Shown: positions 52,290 to 62,618, counted from the first letter of the stretch. The stretch: DNA of 64,000 nt from PALSA-693 sp963780345 (GCA_963780345.1 CAWABU010000009.1:87307-151306); one strand, 5' to 3'. The notes: a model not told the origin generated them from the sequence alone. Made by a program: numbers and translations.

Positions 52290-53180
52290 TCAGTACCCAT
52301 AGGCCGAGCTGCCGCAGTCAATCACACGGCAGCGCACCGGACTCCCGGAGAAGATGCGACTGTTCTCGAACTCGTTGGCCACCACGAACGGCTGCGGATC
52401 GTGAATGACGATCTCGCGTCCGCCAGGACATACCCCCGCCACGTTCATACAGGTCATGCCCTCGTGCCCAAGTGCGTAGCCCGGGCAGACGACGACGAAG
52501 CCGGTGGCCGGGAACAGCCCGCGGCCTTCAACGGCGGAGATCGCGGCCGCGCAGGGTGAGGCGGGCGGGCCGGCGGACCGGGCAGCCGGCCGGGCCGGGG
52601 TAGCGATTCCTTCGTGAACGACGGCGGCCGCCGGCGAGCTCGTGGCCAGGGGGCGGGCAGTTGCGGCGGTGGGAGGCGGGCCGGTGGGAGGCGGGCCGGA
52701 AGGAGGCGGGCCGGTAGGAGGCGGGCGCGGTAGGAGGCGGGGCGGTAGGAGGCGGGGCAGTGGAAGGCGGGGCAGTGGAAGCCGGAGCGGTGGAAGAGGA
52801 CGCCGCCAGCCGCCGCGGGAGGGCCGGTCGGGCAGCACCCGTCGAGGTAACCGCTCCTCCTGACGGCGACGGCGGGCCAACATCGCCGAGAGCGTTGGAG
52901 AGGGCGCCGACCAGGGGCTGGTCAGGACGAGCGGGGCGGCCAGCTCGGCAAGGTTGGCGGGGCCGGCGGGTGCCGGCGGGGAGGCCGAGGCGGCTTTCAA
53001 GCTGGCGCCAGCCGACGGACCCGGTGAGACGACTTCGGTCCGGCCGGCCCGGGAGGCCGTGCCCCCACCGGCGATCAGCACCACGGCCGCCAGAATGAGC
53101 AGTAAGCCCGCGATCTGCGAGCGTCTTGCCCCCAAGCGCAAGGTCGTGCCAGCCGCCGGTGTCGGGAACGTATACCCCAT
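52290..53180 (-). CDS. Secreted or anchored protein with Pro-rich linker and Cys-containing C-terminus
   Basis: About 297 residues from ATG 53180. A membrane/signal segment (AGLLLILAAVVLIAGGG) is followed by a variable region, the Pro/Thr-rich linker and a conserved-looking globular end with four to six Cys (CPGYALGHEGMTCMNVAGVCPGG...VRCRVIDCG). In the main frame the middle of the linker reads Arg/Leu/Pro (RLPLPRLPLPRLLPPRLL). A neighbouring frame instead gives STAPASTAPPSTAPPPTAPPPTAP, a natural wall-spanning linker. One 16-bp unit in the 15-bp array suggests a frameshift. The gene may thus be altered in this sequence. Function unknown. Confidence 0.55.
   Translation of the reverse strand: MGYTFPTPAAGTTLRLGARRSQIAGLLLILAAVVLIAGGGTASRAGRTEVVSPGPSAGASLKAASASPPAPAGPANLAELAAPLVLTSPWSAPSPTLSAMLARRRRQEERLPRRVLPDRPSRGGWRRPLPPLRLPLPRLPLPRLLPPRLLPRPPPTGPPPSGPPPTGPPPTAATARPLATSSPAAAVVHEGIATPARPAARSAGPPASPCAAAISAVEGRGLFPATGFVVVCPGYALGHEGMTCMNVAGVCPGGREIVIHDPQPFVVANEFENSRIFSGSPVRCRVIDCGSSAYGY
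52668..52795. repeat. Array of 15-bp repeats encoding the Pro-rich linker
   Basis: Roughly nine units of the type ggtgggaggcgggcc, with 15-bp period (five codons, PPPTG or PPTAP). One unit near 52721-52736 is 16 bp long (gggcgcggt instead of gggccggt), which breaks the codon phase. Within-gene minisatellite. Confidence 0.8.
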
Positions 53181-53418
53181 CTCCTGCCCCGGGTCCCTCC
53201 TCCCGCAATGCGTGCTCGGCGCGGCCCGTAGAGCAACACTCAACCTTGAACACGCTGGGCGTCCGAACCAGTATTCTACGCGGCCAAGGGAGGGACGCAA
53301 GAGGTCATGTGGCGGGTGGGTGCCGGTCGCCTACGGGGACGGATATCCGCTGGCAGGACGGGCCTGGCGAGCGATCAGACGGACGATTGTCCCCTCGGCG
53401 AAGCCGCCCGCCCGGTCG

Positions 53419-54342
53419 TCACTTTGTGGCGACGAGCTGGTCCACCTCAACGACCTCCTCCGGCGAAAGTGACCAGTCGCCGGCCGCCACGTTGGCGTCG
53501 ACCTGGTCGACCTTGGTCGCACCGGCAATAACCGACGCCACCGTCGGCTTGGCCGCCAACCAGGCGAAGGCGAGGTCGAGCAGGCTATGGCCATGGGCAG
53601 CCGCCCACGCGGTGAGCGCGTCCACCTGGTCAAAGGCCTCGTCGGTAAGCACGCCGGCGGCCCGATCGCCCCAGCGCTGCAGGCGCGTCCCCTCAGGCGG
53701 CTTCACGCCCCGTTGGTACTTGCCGGTCAGCAAACCGCTGGCCAGGGGGAAGAAGGGGAGGTACGCAATGCCAAGTTCCTGGCACACCGGGATCACATCG
53801 GCCTCATCGCCCCGCTGCAACAGGTTGAACTGATTCTGTACGCTCACAAAGTGCGGACCGTCGCCCGCCGCGGCGTGCGCCTCGCGAAGTTGGGCTGCAC
53901 TGAAGTTTGAGCATCCGATTTCCCGCACCTTGCCGGCCGCCACGGCCTCGGCCAGCGCCTCCAGGGTGTCACCGATCGGCGTGTCCGGGTCCGGGCGGTG
54001 CAGTTGGTAGAGGTCGATGTGGTCGGTGCCGAGGCGTTTGAGGCTGGCGTCGACTGCGGCGCGGATGTACTCGGGGCGGGCGCCACCGGTGCCCTCCTCG
54101 CCCATGACCGGGCTGCCGAATTTGGTCGCAATGAGCACCTGGTCCCGTCGCGATCCGAGGGCTTGGCCCAATCGTTCTTCGCTGGCACCGTAAGCGTCGG
54201 CGGTGTCGAAAAAGTTGATCCCGCGATTCAAGGCCTCATCGACGACGGGCGGCACCGCCTCGCCGGACATTCCGAAGCCGAAATTGTTCGTACCCAGCCC
54301 GACAACCGTGACCTCGAGCGAGCCGATCTGGCGTGTTTCCAT
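53419..54342 (-). CDS. Aldo/keto reductase
   Basis: 307 residues, TIM-barrel. Catalytic tetrad visible: D and Y in FDTADAYGASEERLG, K in LIATKFG, H in YQLHRPDP. NADPH-binding C-terminal region includes GATKVDQVDANVAAGDWSL. Close to the group of actinobacterial reductases of small aldehydes and ketones. Solitary leftward gene; substrate unknown. Confidence 0.92.
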   Translation of the reverse strand: METRQIGSLEVTVVGLGTNNFGFGMSGEAVPPVVDEALNRGINFFDTADAYGASEERLGQALGSRRDQVLIATKFGSPVMGEEGTGGARPEYIRAAVDASLKRLGTDHIDLYQLHRPDPDTPIGDTLEALAEAVAAGKVREIGCSNFSAAQLREAHAAAGDGPHFVSVQNQFNLLQRGDEADVIPVCQELGIAYLPFFPLASGLLTGKYQRGVKPPEGTRLQRWGDRAAGVLTDEAFDQVDALTAWAAAHGHSLLDLAFAWLAAKPTVASVIAGATKVDQVDANVAAGDWSLSPEEVVEVDQLVATK

Positions 54343-54570
54343 CGAACCTGCTTAGCACTCGCGCCGACTCGCCGCCGAAACTGGCTGCCGGGGGTCCTGG
54401 CCCTCCGTGTACCTTCCGTCGTCACCTATCCATGGCTCCGCCCGCCAGCCCGTCCCCGCGGCACCCGCCTAAAATCTTTCTCGCCGGTCAACCTTCGCGG
54501 GCATGCGACCGGCTCGCCCGGCTCGTCCAGCCGGTCGACGATCGCCGGAGACAAGTAATCTGCCCGGGTT

Positions 54571-55320
54571 ATGGACAACAGAGGCACAGCGGTCGTCACC
54601 GGCGCTTCGAGCGGGATCGGGGCCGCGACAGCCCGGGCCCTCGTCTCAGCCGGTTTCGAAGTGGTCATGGGCGCCCGGCGCCTCGACCGGCTGGAAGCAC
54701 TGGCGTCAGAGCTCGACGGGCAAGCGCGTGCGCTGCCGCTCGATGTGACGGATCTCGCGTCCGTGGACAAGTTTTGCGGAGAATTCGGTGCGTGCCGACT
54801 GCTGGTCAACAACGCCGGCGGGGCGCTCGGGCTCGACTCCGTCCTCGATGCCGATGAGCAGAAGTGGCAGACCATGTATGACACCAACGTCCTCGGCACC
54901 CTGCGCATGACCCGGGCCCTGCTCCCCCGCCTCATCGAATCCGGCGACGGCCACGTGATCACGCTCGGTTCGATTGCAGCCTTCGAACCCTATGCGGGTG
55001 GTGCCGGATACAACGCCGCCAAGCACACGACCCGCGCCGTCATGGACGTGCTCCGCCTTGAGCTCGTCGGCCGGCCAGTGCGGTTTACCCAGATCGACCC
55101 GGGCATGGTGGAAACGGAGTTTTCGCTGGTCCGGTTCGACGGGGATGCCGAGCGGGCGGCCGCCGTCTACGAGGGGGTGACTCCGCTCACGGCGGAGGAC
55201 GTCGCCGAGGTGATCGCCTTCACCGCCACTCGACCGAGCCACGTCGACATCGACAATGTGGTCATCCGTCCGAGAGACCAGGCTCGGGCCTGGCTGGTGC
55301 ACCGTCAGCAGCAGACATAG
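54571..55320 (+). CDS. Short-chain dehydrogenase/reductase (SDR)
   Basis: 249 residues. TGASSGIG cofactor motif, Arg-rich GARRLDRLEAL (NADP preference), NNAG, TLGSIAA Ser, YNAAKHT (Y-x3-K). The C-terminus ends in VDIDNVVIRPRDQ, typical of the YdfG/serine-dehydrogenase-like clan (NADP-dependent 3-hydroxy acid dehydrogenases). Ends 11 bp from the tRNA-Ser on the other strand. Confidence 0.9.
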   Translation: MDNRGTAVVTGASSGIGAATARALVSAGFEVVMGARRLDRLEALASELDGQARALPLDVTDLASVDKFCGEFGACRLLVNNAGGALGLDSVLDADEQKWQTMYDTNVLGTLRMTRALLPRLIESGDGHVITLGSIAAFEPYAGGAGYNAAKHTTRAVMDVLRLELVGRPVRFTQIDPGMVETEFSLVRFDGDAERAAAVYEGVTPLTAEDVAEVIAFTATRPSHVDIDNVVIRPRDQARAWLVHRQQQT

Positions 55321-55331
55321 ACAGCGGCCCA

Positions 55332-55420
55332 CGGAGAGGGAGGGATTTGAACCCTCGGGCCCAGTCTCCCAAGCCAACTCATTAGCAGTGAGTCCGATTC
55401 GGCCGCTCTCGCACCTCTCC
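55332..55420 (-). tRNA. tRNA-Ser (anticodon GCT)
   Basis: On the minus strand acceptor GGAGAGG (55420-55414) pairs with CCTCTCC (55339-55333), discriminator G. Anticodon loop CT-GCT-AA, long variable arm, GTTCAAAT T-loop. CCA is not encoded. Confidence 0.95.
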
Positions 55421-55496
55421 TTGAGCACTACTCTAGCAGAGCGGACGGTGCCCGGGAGAGTAGAGCGGAGAACACAAAACTCCCTGGTAGGAGGCA

Positions 55497-55747
55497 ATGA
55501 CAGCAAGAGCGGGACCATCTGCCGGCGAGGTCTCGGTCGCCCAGCATGTGTTCCTTCCCGGACCGTTCCGCATCGACCGCACTTTTCTAGACCCGGACGA
55601 CGATGCCGAATGGGGTCCGCTCAAAGGCCGGGAAATGGAAGATTCCCGGGTTGCGCCGTCCCCCTCCGGGACGCCAAACGGATCTCGGAGGTCCTCGCAG
55701 AGGAGGGGATTTCTGGTGCGCTATTTTCAGGGCTGGGACCGAGATAA
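55497..55747 (+). other. Possible small frameshifted gene
   Basis: ATG 55497 follows AGGAGG closely and opens with MTARAGPSAGEVSVAQHVFLPGPFRID..FLDPDDDAEWGPLKG. The protein-like quality ends near 55650, while another frame gives LRDAKRISEVLAEEGISGALFSG and stops at 55747. It could be a short gene with a one-base shift; no family recognised. The rest of 55421-55982 shows no gene. Confidence 0.3.
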
Positions 55748-55982
55748 GTTTTGTCGGGATGTGTGGGATCCGCGAAAATCGAGCTCGCTCCTCAACACAG
55801 CCACAGAGCCGATGCCGAAAGAGTGAAACTCAGGGATGCGGATGATTCGCGGTCGCCCGAGTAGAGAGCGGCGTTAGCCTGGCGGTTTCCGCCCCGGTTG
55901 AGACGATATTGCAACCGATCCGCTAGGATTCTTTCCGGCGGTCTGGTAGATCCACTTTGCCGGGCGGCGGAGGTGAGCCGGG

Positions 55983-58091
55983 ATGGCGGTGGCGGAGAAA
56001 GCGGCCAGGCATGGGCGGTCGCGGCGGCGGTCGGCTGTTTTGGTGGTGGCGGTGGTGGCGTGGTGCGCTTGGGGGGTGGGTGCGACCGGTCAGGTCAGGG
56101 CCGACGCGGCTTCGAAGATCCTTGACCAGAGCGCTGACACCTCCAACAGCTCCAGTGGTGGCAACACGCCGGAGCCGCAGGTGTGCGACGGGTGCGTGCC
56201 TCCGTTGATTTATACCGGCGGTCCGGTCTTGACCGAGGCCGGGGGTCTGTCCGTCACCCCGATTTACTGGGAGCCGAGCGGCGGACAATACAAGTTTCCG
56301 GCGGGTTACGAGGACATCATCAATGGCTACATCACCGACGTGGCCGCCGCCAGCGGTTCCAGCGACAACGTGTACTCGGTGGACACCGAATACTCGCAAG
56401 ACATGAACGGCACCAAGACGGCTGTCACCTACAACATCTCGGCCGGGACCCCCATCGTCGACGACGGCGGCCTGCCCGCCAGTGGCTGCCACGTCGATTC
56501 GGGCTACACGGCCTGCATAACCGACGCCCAGCTTCGCACGGAACTGACGGCGGTCACCAGCAGCCAGAAGTTGCCGACCGACCTGTCCCACTTCTACCCG
56601 GTGTTCCTGCCGCCGGGCGTGGAGGCCATGGACGCGGACGGCACCACCTCGGCCAGCGTGTTCTGCGGCTACCACCGGGCCTTTGGGTCCGGGACCGACC
56701 AGACCGTGTACGGCGACCAGCCCTTCCCGCCATCCGGCGACGCCTGCGACGCCGGTCAGGCCCCCAACGGCAACCTGAACGCCGACGGCATGGTCAGCAC
56801 CTTGAGCCACGAACTCAACGAGGCCATCACCGACCCTCTCTCTCAGATTGCCTGGAACGATAAAGCCGGACATGAGATCGGCGACATGTGCGCCCAGACC
56901 TACGGCCCGCCGCTGGGGTCCACGGACGAGTCCAACCCCGGTAGCACCGAGTACAACCAGGTCATCAACGGCGGGAAGTACTACACCCAGACCGAGTTCA
57001 GCAATCACGCCTTCGCGGCCTACGGCGTTGGTAAGGGCTGCGCCCAGAGCGAGGCAATGGCCGAAGGTGCCGCCACCAACCCGGGATCAGCCCAGAGCCC
57101 CACCTCCACCTCCGCCGCCTCGGCGCCGGGAGGCACCGCTACCAGCAAGGCCCTGCAGGCCCGCAAGGTGGGGTCGGTCTTCGCCGACGCCTTCCCCAAC
57201 GCCCTGGCCGCCGATGGCACCTCCACCTCCGACATCCTGGTCACCGTGGCCGACGCCGCGAACAATGTGGTGGTGGGCGACCACGTCCACTTCAGCGTCG
57301 GCCTGGAAGAGGGGACGGGACGGTGCGGCACCCTGAGCAGCACCGATAAGAACACCGACGCCAGCGGACAGGCCAAGGTGACCTACACGGCGTCCAAGGA
57401 CAATGTGGCCTGCTGGGTGATGGCCGTGGAGGCCGGGGGCGGGCAGTCGGCCCAGTCGGTCATCTATCAGGGGAGCACCCAAAACCACGCCGACACCCTC
57501 AAAGCCGCCTTCCCGACCTCGCTGAAAGCCGGTGGGCCGCCCGCCACCTTCACCATCACCGCCGCCGACCCCACCGCCCAGCCGGTCCCCAACGCCGCGT
57601 TGGACTTCGTCATCTTCCCCGGCAGCTCCAAGTCCCCCACCGTGCACGCCGGCCAGGTGCACCTGTCCTACTCCACCACCGGCCCCACCGGCACCTTCAG
57701 CGACGTACCGCTGAGCGGCTCCACCGCGAACGGCGACTACATCGAGGCCTATGTGGGCCCGGAGGAGGGCAGGACCCTGGCCCCCAAATCCTCTCAGACC
57801 TACACCTTCCAGGTCAGCCTGGCCTCCAGTGTGCCCGGCTCCAGCCCTCTGGTCAGTTTCGAGGGCTACCTCGAGCAAATCAACACCGCCGCCGGGTCCG
57901 GTGCCACCGTGGCCGACACCCTGGCCACCGATATCACCGTACCCGGCACGCCGGCAGGCGGTCTGAGCTCGGGCTGGTACGTGCTCATCGCAGTTGGAGG
58001 TGCGGTGATTCTCGCCGTCCTCGGATGGCTGCTGTGGCGGCGACGCCGGGAGCACCCCCAAAACCCAACACCACAGGCCGCCGCCCTCTAG
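55983..58091 (+). CDS. Secreted, C-terminally anchored protein with protease-like core and Ig-like domains
   Basis: 702 residues; GGAGGTGA lies 9 bases before ATG. Signal segment (AVLVVAVVAWCAWGVGATG), then a core of about 330 residues with a conserved zinc-like motif, STLSHELNEAITDP, plus GHEIGDMCAQ and several Cys. This pattern occurs in secreted actinobacterial and EXORDIUM-like proteins of uncertain enzymatic role. Two Ig-like domains follow (about 400-620; SVFADAFPNALAADGTSTSDI and TLKAAFPTSLKAGGPPATFTI). A C-terminal helix (WYVLIAVGGAVILAVLGWLLW) and RRRRE anchor it. Metallopeptidase activity is suggested by the HExxN-xxxD pattern but not certain. Confidence 0.65.
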   Translation: MAVAEKAARHGRSRRRSAVLVVAVVAWCAWGVGATGQVRADAASKILDQSADTSNSSSGGNTPEPQVCDGCVPPLIYTGGPVLTEAGGLSVTPIYWEPSGGQYKFPAGYEDIINGYITDVAAASGSSDNVYSVDTEYSQDMNGTKTAVTYNISAGTPIVDDGGLPASGCHVDSGYTACITDAQLRTELTAVTSSQKLPTDLSHFYPVFLPPGVEAMDADGTTSASVFCGYHRAFGSGTDQTVYGDQPFPPSGDACDAGQAPNGNLNADGMVSTLSHELNEAITDPLSQIAWNDKAGHEIGDMCAQTYGPPLGSTDESNPGSTEYNQVINGGKYYTQTEFSNHAFAAYGVGKGCAQSEAMAEGAATNPGSAQSPTSTSAASAPGGTATSKALQARKVGSVFADAFPNALAADGTSTSDILVTVADAANNVVVGDHVHFSVGLEEGTGRCGTLSSTDKNTDASGQAKVTYTASKDNVACWVMAVEAGGGQSAQSVIYQGSTQNHADTLKAAFPTSLKAGGPPATFTITAADPTAQPVPNAALDFVIFPGSSKSPTVHAGQVHLSYSTTGPTGTFSDVPLSGSTANGDYIEAYVGPEEGRTLAPKSSQTYTFQVSLASSVPGSSPLVSFEGYLEQINTAAGSGATVADTLATDITVPGTPAGGLSSGWYVLIAVGGAVILAVLGWLLWRRRREHPQNPTPQAAAL

Positions 58092-58114
58092 TCCCCGCTG
58101 ACCGTCTCCCCTTT

Positions 58115-58133
58115 GTGGTGAGAGCTTCACCAC
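58115..58133 (+). terminator. Hairpin after the anchored protein gene
   Basis: GTGGTGA (58115-58121) pairs with TCACCAC (58127-58133) around gagct, 24 bases after the stop codon. No U-tract, so termination is only probable. Confidence 0.4.
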
Positions 58134-58378
58134 CGCGCCATCGGTGCCTTTTGCTGCGCCCGACCCGCCAGGTCAGCCGGTGGTAGCTTCAACCACAGCC
58201 ACCAGATTGCCGGCACGAAGAGCCACCAGTTGGGACCGCCCATTCGCGTTGACAACTCTGCACGTGTCTGAACGCCTACCAAGACAGGGTGACGAAGCAG
58301 AGCGTTCGACGCTACGCCCATGGGCGCCCGGCCCCGGCCAAGCGCTACCCCGCTCGAAGATTTCCGTGTCACAGTTGG

Positions 58379-59251
58379 ATGGCAATGAACGAAGTGGACA
58401 TGATCGCCATGTCAGGCAGTCACCCTCTCCCCGCTCGACGGCGGCGGACCCGGCGAGGACGGAGACCCCTCATGATTGTCGCCGCAATCGCGGTCGCCGC
58501 GGTCGGCACGATTGGCGCGCTCAACGCCCTGTCTTCGAGATCAACGGTGGCAACCGGGTGCACAGTTCTCGGGGCTGCCGGGCACCAGTACACCATTACC
58601 CCCGAGCAGGCCCAGAACGCGGCGATTGTCGGCGCGGTTGCCTTCAAGGATCGGTTGCCCGACCACGCTGTGACGGTGGCTCTCGCGGCCGCCTTACAAG
58701 AGTCCGAGCTCAGGGATCTTCCCTATGGTGACCGCGACTCCATCGGCCTCTTTCAGCAGCGTCCGTCCGAGGGCTGGGGAACGCAGACGCAGCTACTCGA
58801 TCCGGTCTACGCGGCCTCGGCCTTCTACAATCGGCTGACGCACATCTCGGGATGGCAGACAATGCCCGTCGCCGAGGCAGCCCAGGCCGTCCAGCTGAGC
58901 GCAGCGGGCAATGCATACGCGAACTGGGAGGACGAAGCCCGGGCGCTTGCCGTCGCCCTCACCGGTGAGGTGGCCGCCGGTCTCACCTGTCACCTCAACA
59001 GCTTCGGCGGGGCGGCCCCAACTCCCGGAGCCCTCGCTCAGGCCATGGCCGACGAAATGGGAGCGAACCTCCTAGGGGTTCCAGTCACCGCTAAAACGGG
59101 CTGGCAGGCGGCCTCTTGGGCCGTCGCACACGCCTACAACTACCATCTGCGTACCGTGTCGTTCGCGGGACAGACTTGGGCACGCTCGGGCAAGTGGAGC
59201 CGAGACCAATCCAGACTTAACCCTCATGTACTCAGGGTGTCGGTCGGCTAG
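58379..59251 (+). CDS. Membrane-anchored transglycosylase/lysozyme-like protein
   Basis: About 290 residues; start uncertain (ATG 58379, 58385 or later). An Arg-rich N-terminus and a membrane helix (LMIVAAIAVAAVGTIGAL) precede an extracytoplasmic domain. ALAAALQESELRDLPYGDRDSIGLFQQRPSEGWGT is the lysozyme-like E...S-x-GLFQxRPSxGWG pattern of actinobacterial transglycosylase-like proteins. The C-terminal part (KTGWQAASWAVAHAYNYHLRTVSFAGQTW) recurs with this domain in actinobacteria. Likely role in peptidoglycan turnover. Confidence 0.65.
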   Translation: MAMNEVDMIAMSGSHPLPARRRRTRRGRRPLMIVAAIAVAAVGTIGALNALSSRSTVATGCTVLGAAGHQYTITPEQAQNAAIVGAVAFKDRLPDHAVTVALAAALQESELRDLPYGDRDSIGLFQQRPSEGWGTQTQLLDPVYAASAFYNRLTHISGWQTMPVAEAAQAVQLSAAGNAYANWEDEARALAVALTGEVAAGLTCHLNSFGGAAPTPGALAQAMADEMGANLLGVPVTAKTGWQAASWAVAHAYNYHLRTVSFAGQTWARSGKWSRDQSRLNPHVLRVSVG

Positions 59252-60048
59252 CTATAGCTTCTATCCCAGGAGCGCCTCTGCGATAGTGTCGAAGTTCGCT
59301 GCAACGCACGATCAGCAATCGGACCGAACAGACCACTAAAGCCGCCCAGAACGTATTCTACGTCGTCGCACTGGTCCCACGGCGTCTATGAAAGGCGTGC
59401 GGCGCCCGTTCACGCTGGGCTCGAGGCTGTGACGGAGTCGGAACGACGGCGGCAGATCGTCCGAGCAGTCATTTCTGGCTATCGACCCACGCCTGCCGGC
59501 CACGCGGAGCACGAAGCCGCCGAGCCCTGTCGCCCACATTTTTCAGCAGCTGATTCGGCTACCTGATCTCGCCTAAGGGCCCCGCGCTTTTCATATGAAC
59601 TCCACACCACCTCCACACCAGCTCGGTTGCACCTGTACTAAGACCTGTCAGCAAACGGTACAGAGATGGCCCGCTCCCGTCGACGTGCTGCCCCATTCGA
59701 CCGGCGAGAGTGAGCAGAGGTGAGAATCGTGGTAGGCGGTGATCGCCCTCGGTCCGAATGGTGGGCCGGCCCTTGCCGCCGGCGACTCGGACCCGCTGGG
59801 CGTCCTCCTGCTCTGGCCCTGCATCCCGACGCCGCTTTCCGGTCGAGGCCCATGGTTGTCGGGACGCCCACGGACCGGACTGCCACGGTCGGCCTGAGCG
59901 GCGCCTGAGTCGATGCGCTCGTCCGGCCTGACTGGAGGGGTCATGGTTGAAGAGCCGGTCGACGCCATTCTTGTCGACGTCGCCGGGGTCGGCGAGGCTT
60001 TGCGTGCTTGACGACGGCCGATGTCGTGGACTCGCTGAAGTTGAGCAC
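59252..60048. other. Roughly 800-bp stretch without a supported gene
   Basis: Short frames only. Around 59943 a 22-codon frame (MVEEPVDAILVDVAGVG) with GGAGGGG upstream is protein-like but stops at once; it could be a remnant of the real start region of the LuxR gene or a leader peptide. Nothing else is recognised. Confidence 0.4.
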
Positions 60049-62618
60049 GTGGGCTTCGAGCGGGAAGTCCGCATGCCCCTGCCGTTGGCAGTTCCGGCGC
60101 TGCCGGTATTCCATGTCGCCCGGCCCCGGCTGCTCGACTTGTTGGACAGCGGTATCAAGCTGCCGTTGACCGCGGTGGTGGCGCCGCCCGGCGCGGGTAA
60201 GAGCATCACACTGGCGGCGTGGATCGGCGAGCGATGTCCAGGCGCGGTGTGGGTCGCATGTGAGGAACGGGACCGTGATCCTGTCGTGTTGTTAGGGCAT
60301 GTCGCCGCCGCTCTCCACGCGGTGCAAGGCGATCGCTGGCTGGATGCGGTGGAGCTACTCGGCGAGCGGGATCCCGACCTGGAGCTCGTGGTCGACACGA
60401 TCTTCCGCGAGCTGGAGGAACGAGCGGCCGTGATCGTGCTCGACGATGTGCACGTGGCGGGCGAGGCCAGGGTCATCCTTTCCCGGTTGGTGGAGCATCT
60501 GCCGGCGGGTTCGCGCCTGGTGACGGGAAGCCGGGGCGATCCGCCGCTCGCGATGCACCGCCTGCGGGCCGACGGTCGCTGTCTCGAACTGCGCGCCGCC
60601 GACCTCCGGCTGTCGCCCGACGAGGTCGACAAGCTGGTGCGAGCGCTGGGCGCCCGTCTTTCCACCGACGGGACAAGACTTCTCGCCGAACGCGCCGACG
60701 GATGGGCAGCCGGCGTGCAGATGGCGGCGATCGCCCTGCGAGACGAGGCTGATCCGGACCGTTTCCTTGCGGAGTTCTCGGGCAGTCTTCGGATCGTGAG
60801 TGACTACCTCGTCGAGGAGGTGTTGGCGCGCCAGACCGAGGTCGTGCAGCGATTTCTTCTACGCACATCGGTCCTCGACGAACTCGATCCCGACGCGTCC
60901 GCGGCGGTCTCGGGTAACGACGACGCGGCAACGATGCTTCGGCTGCTCGATGCCTCGGCGTTGTTCGTGGTCCCGACCGGCCGTGACACCTACCGCTACC
61001 ACCAGCTGTTTCGAGACATGCTGCGGTACCAGCTCAGGGCGACCAGCCGGGCCGGGGCGCTTGACACCCACCGCCGGGCGGCCGAGTGGTACCAGAGCCA
61101 GAAAGCATTCGCTCCTGCGCTCGCTCATCTGCTGGCGGCCGGGGACGACGACCGGGCTTATGCGCTCTTCCAGGCCGAGCTCGGTCAGGTGTTCCTTCGA
61201 GGGGGCGCGGTCGCGGTTCGTGCGCTGGTCACCGCGGTTGCCGGAGGCGACGCGACGCTCGACGCCGGGCGCATGGTGACGATCGCAACCGCGCTGGCCA
61301 TGGCCGGGGCGCTGACCTCCGCCAAAGGGTGGCTCGAGAGGGCAATGCGCCAGACGGACCAACTCGATGACCCGGGTCACCGCCGCTTGATGGTGGCGCG
61401 CGCGCCTATATCGCCGGGCAACAAGGCGACACGCGCAGGGTGCTCACGCTGATGGAAGGAGTCGTCCCGCAGGACTCCGACGACGCCACCGTGAGGGCCG
61501 CGCCTGCGTTCGATGTGCTCGTCCGCGGCTGGCTTCACGATTTTCAAGGCGCACGCGAGGCGGCCGCCCGCAGCAGGACGGTGCGGTCGCTGGGAGTCGT
61601 CTATGACGAGATCATGACCGGCGGCGCGCTGTCTTGGGTCGCCTGTGTAGAAGGTTCGCTCCGCGAAGCGGGAGGGCTCGCCGACAGGGCCCTGGCCACC
61701 GCCACGGAACTCGCGCTGGAGGACCATTCGTCGCTGAGCGAGCCGTTGCGGACCCGCGGTCGCTTATCCTTCGAGCGGGGCGACCTGCACCGCGCCGAGG
61801 ATGACCTCGAACGCTCGATGATGATGGTGGAGAGGTCGAGTCCCGCCCACGCTCTGGTCAGCGCAGCCTCCCTGGCTCGTGTGTGGCTGTCGACCGGGCG
61901 CGTCAAGGACGCGACGGAGCTGTCGACGGGAGCACGGTCCTTCCTCACCCCTGGCGTCGACAGCCCGCTGCCCGCCGTGCTCGACGGGCTCGATGCCCGG
62001 ATTGCACTTCTTGAAGGTGACAGCGATCGAGCGCGGGCCATCACGCGGAGCCTGCCGATTTCGCCGCGTCGTTGCCGGCTCGAGGCTCGCCTCGACCTCG
62101 CAGCGCACGACCCGGCGCGGCGCTGGCCGCGCTGGAACGCTGTGATCCAGGGACGCCCCGCGAGCGGCTCGACGTCTTGATGCTGCGTGCCCGCTGTGAT
62201 GACGAACTCCGTGCTGCGCGGCGCCGATGCGTCGCTCGCCGAAGCCGTAGATGCGGCCCGGCTCGAAGGTTTCACGTTCGCCGTCGCCGAGGAGCTCTTT
62301 CCGTGTGCTCGTCGCCTCGGGTGGCTGCTGCGTTCGGCACCCCTCGACGATTTCGCGGTCGCCGTGTTGGAGCTGCTGGAGCGAGTTCTACCGCTGCCGG
62401 AGCCTGCGGCCCGCGCCGTCCTCGTCGAGCCGCTGTCCGACCGCGAGGTGATCGTGCTTCGGTACATGACGTCTCGACTTACCACGTCGGAGATCGCCAA
62501 GGAGCTGTTCATCTCCGTCAACACGGTCAGGACCCACACCAAAGCGGTCTACCGGAAGCTGGGCGTGACGTCGCGTCAGGACGCGCTTACCGAAGCGCAC
62601 CGCTTGGGGATCCGCTGA
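60049..62618 (+). pseudogene. LAL/MalT-type LuxR-family regulator with three frameshifts
   Basis: The parts in order: P-loop ATPase (VAPPGAGKSITLAAW; Walker B VIVLDDVH; RxHQLFRDMLR as YRYHQLFRDML), helical TPR-like repeats, then the LuxR helix-turn-helix LSDREVIVLRYMTSRLTTSEIAKELFISVNTVRTHTKAVYRKLGVTSRQDAL. The reading frame changes near 61,402 (gcgcgcgcg run), 62,118 (ggcgcggcgc) and 62,220 (gctgcgcggcg), all at GC dinucleotide runs. Restoring these gives one protein of about 855 residues, the normal LAL size. Either a decayed regulator or indel-prone sequence. Start: GTG 60049 or ATG 60073. It precedes a sulfatase gene, which it may have regulated. Confidence 0.8.

Noticed and set aside
59720..59908. 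Short frame before the LuxR gene
   Set aside because: Too short, no ribosome site, no motif; equally open on both strands.
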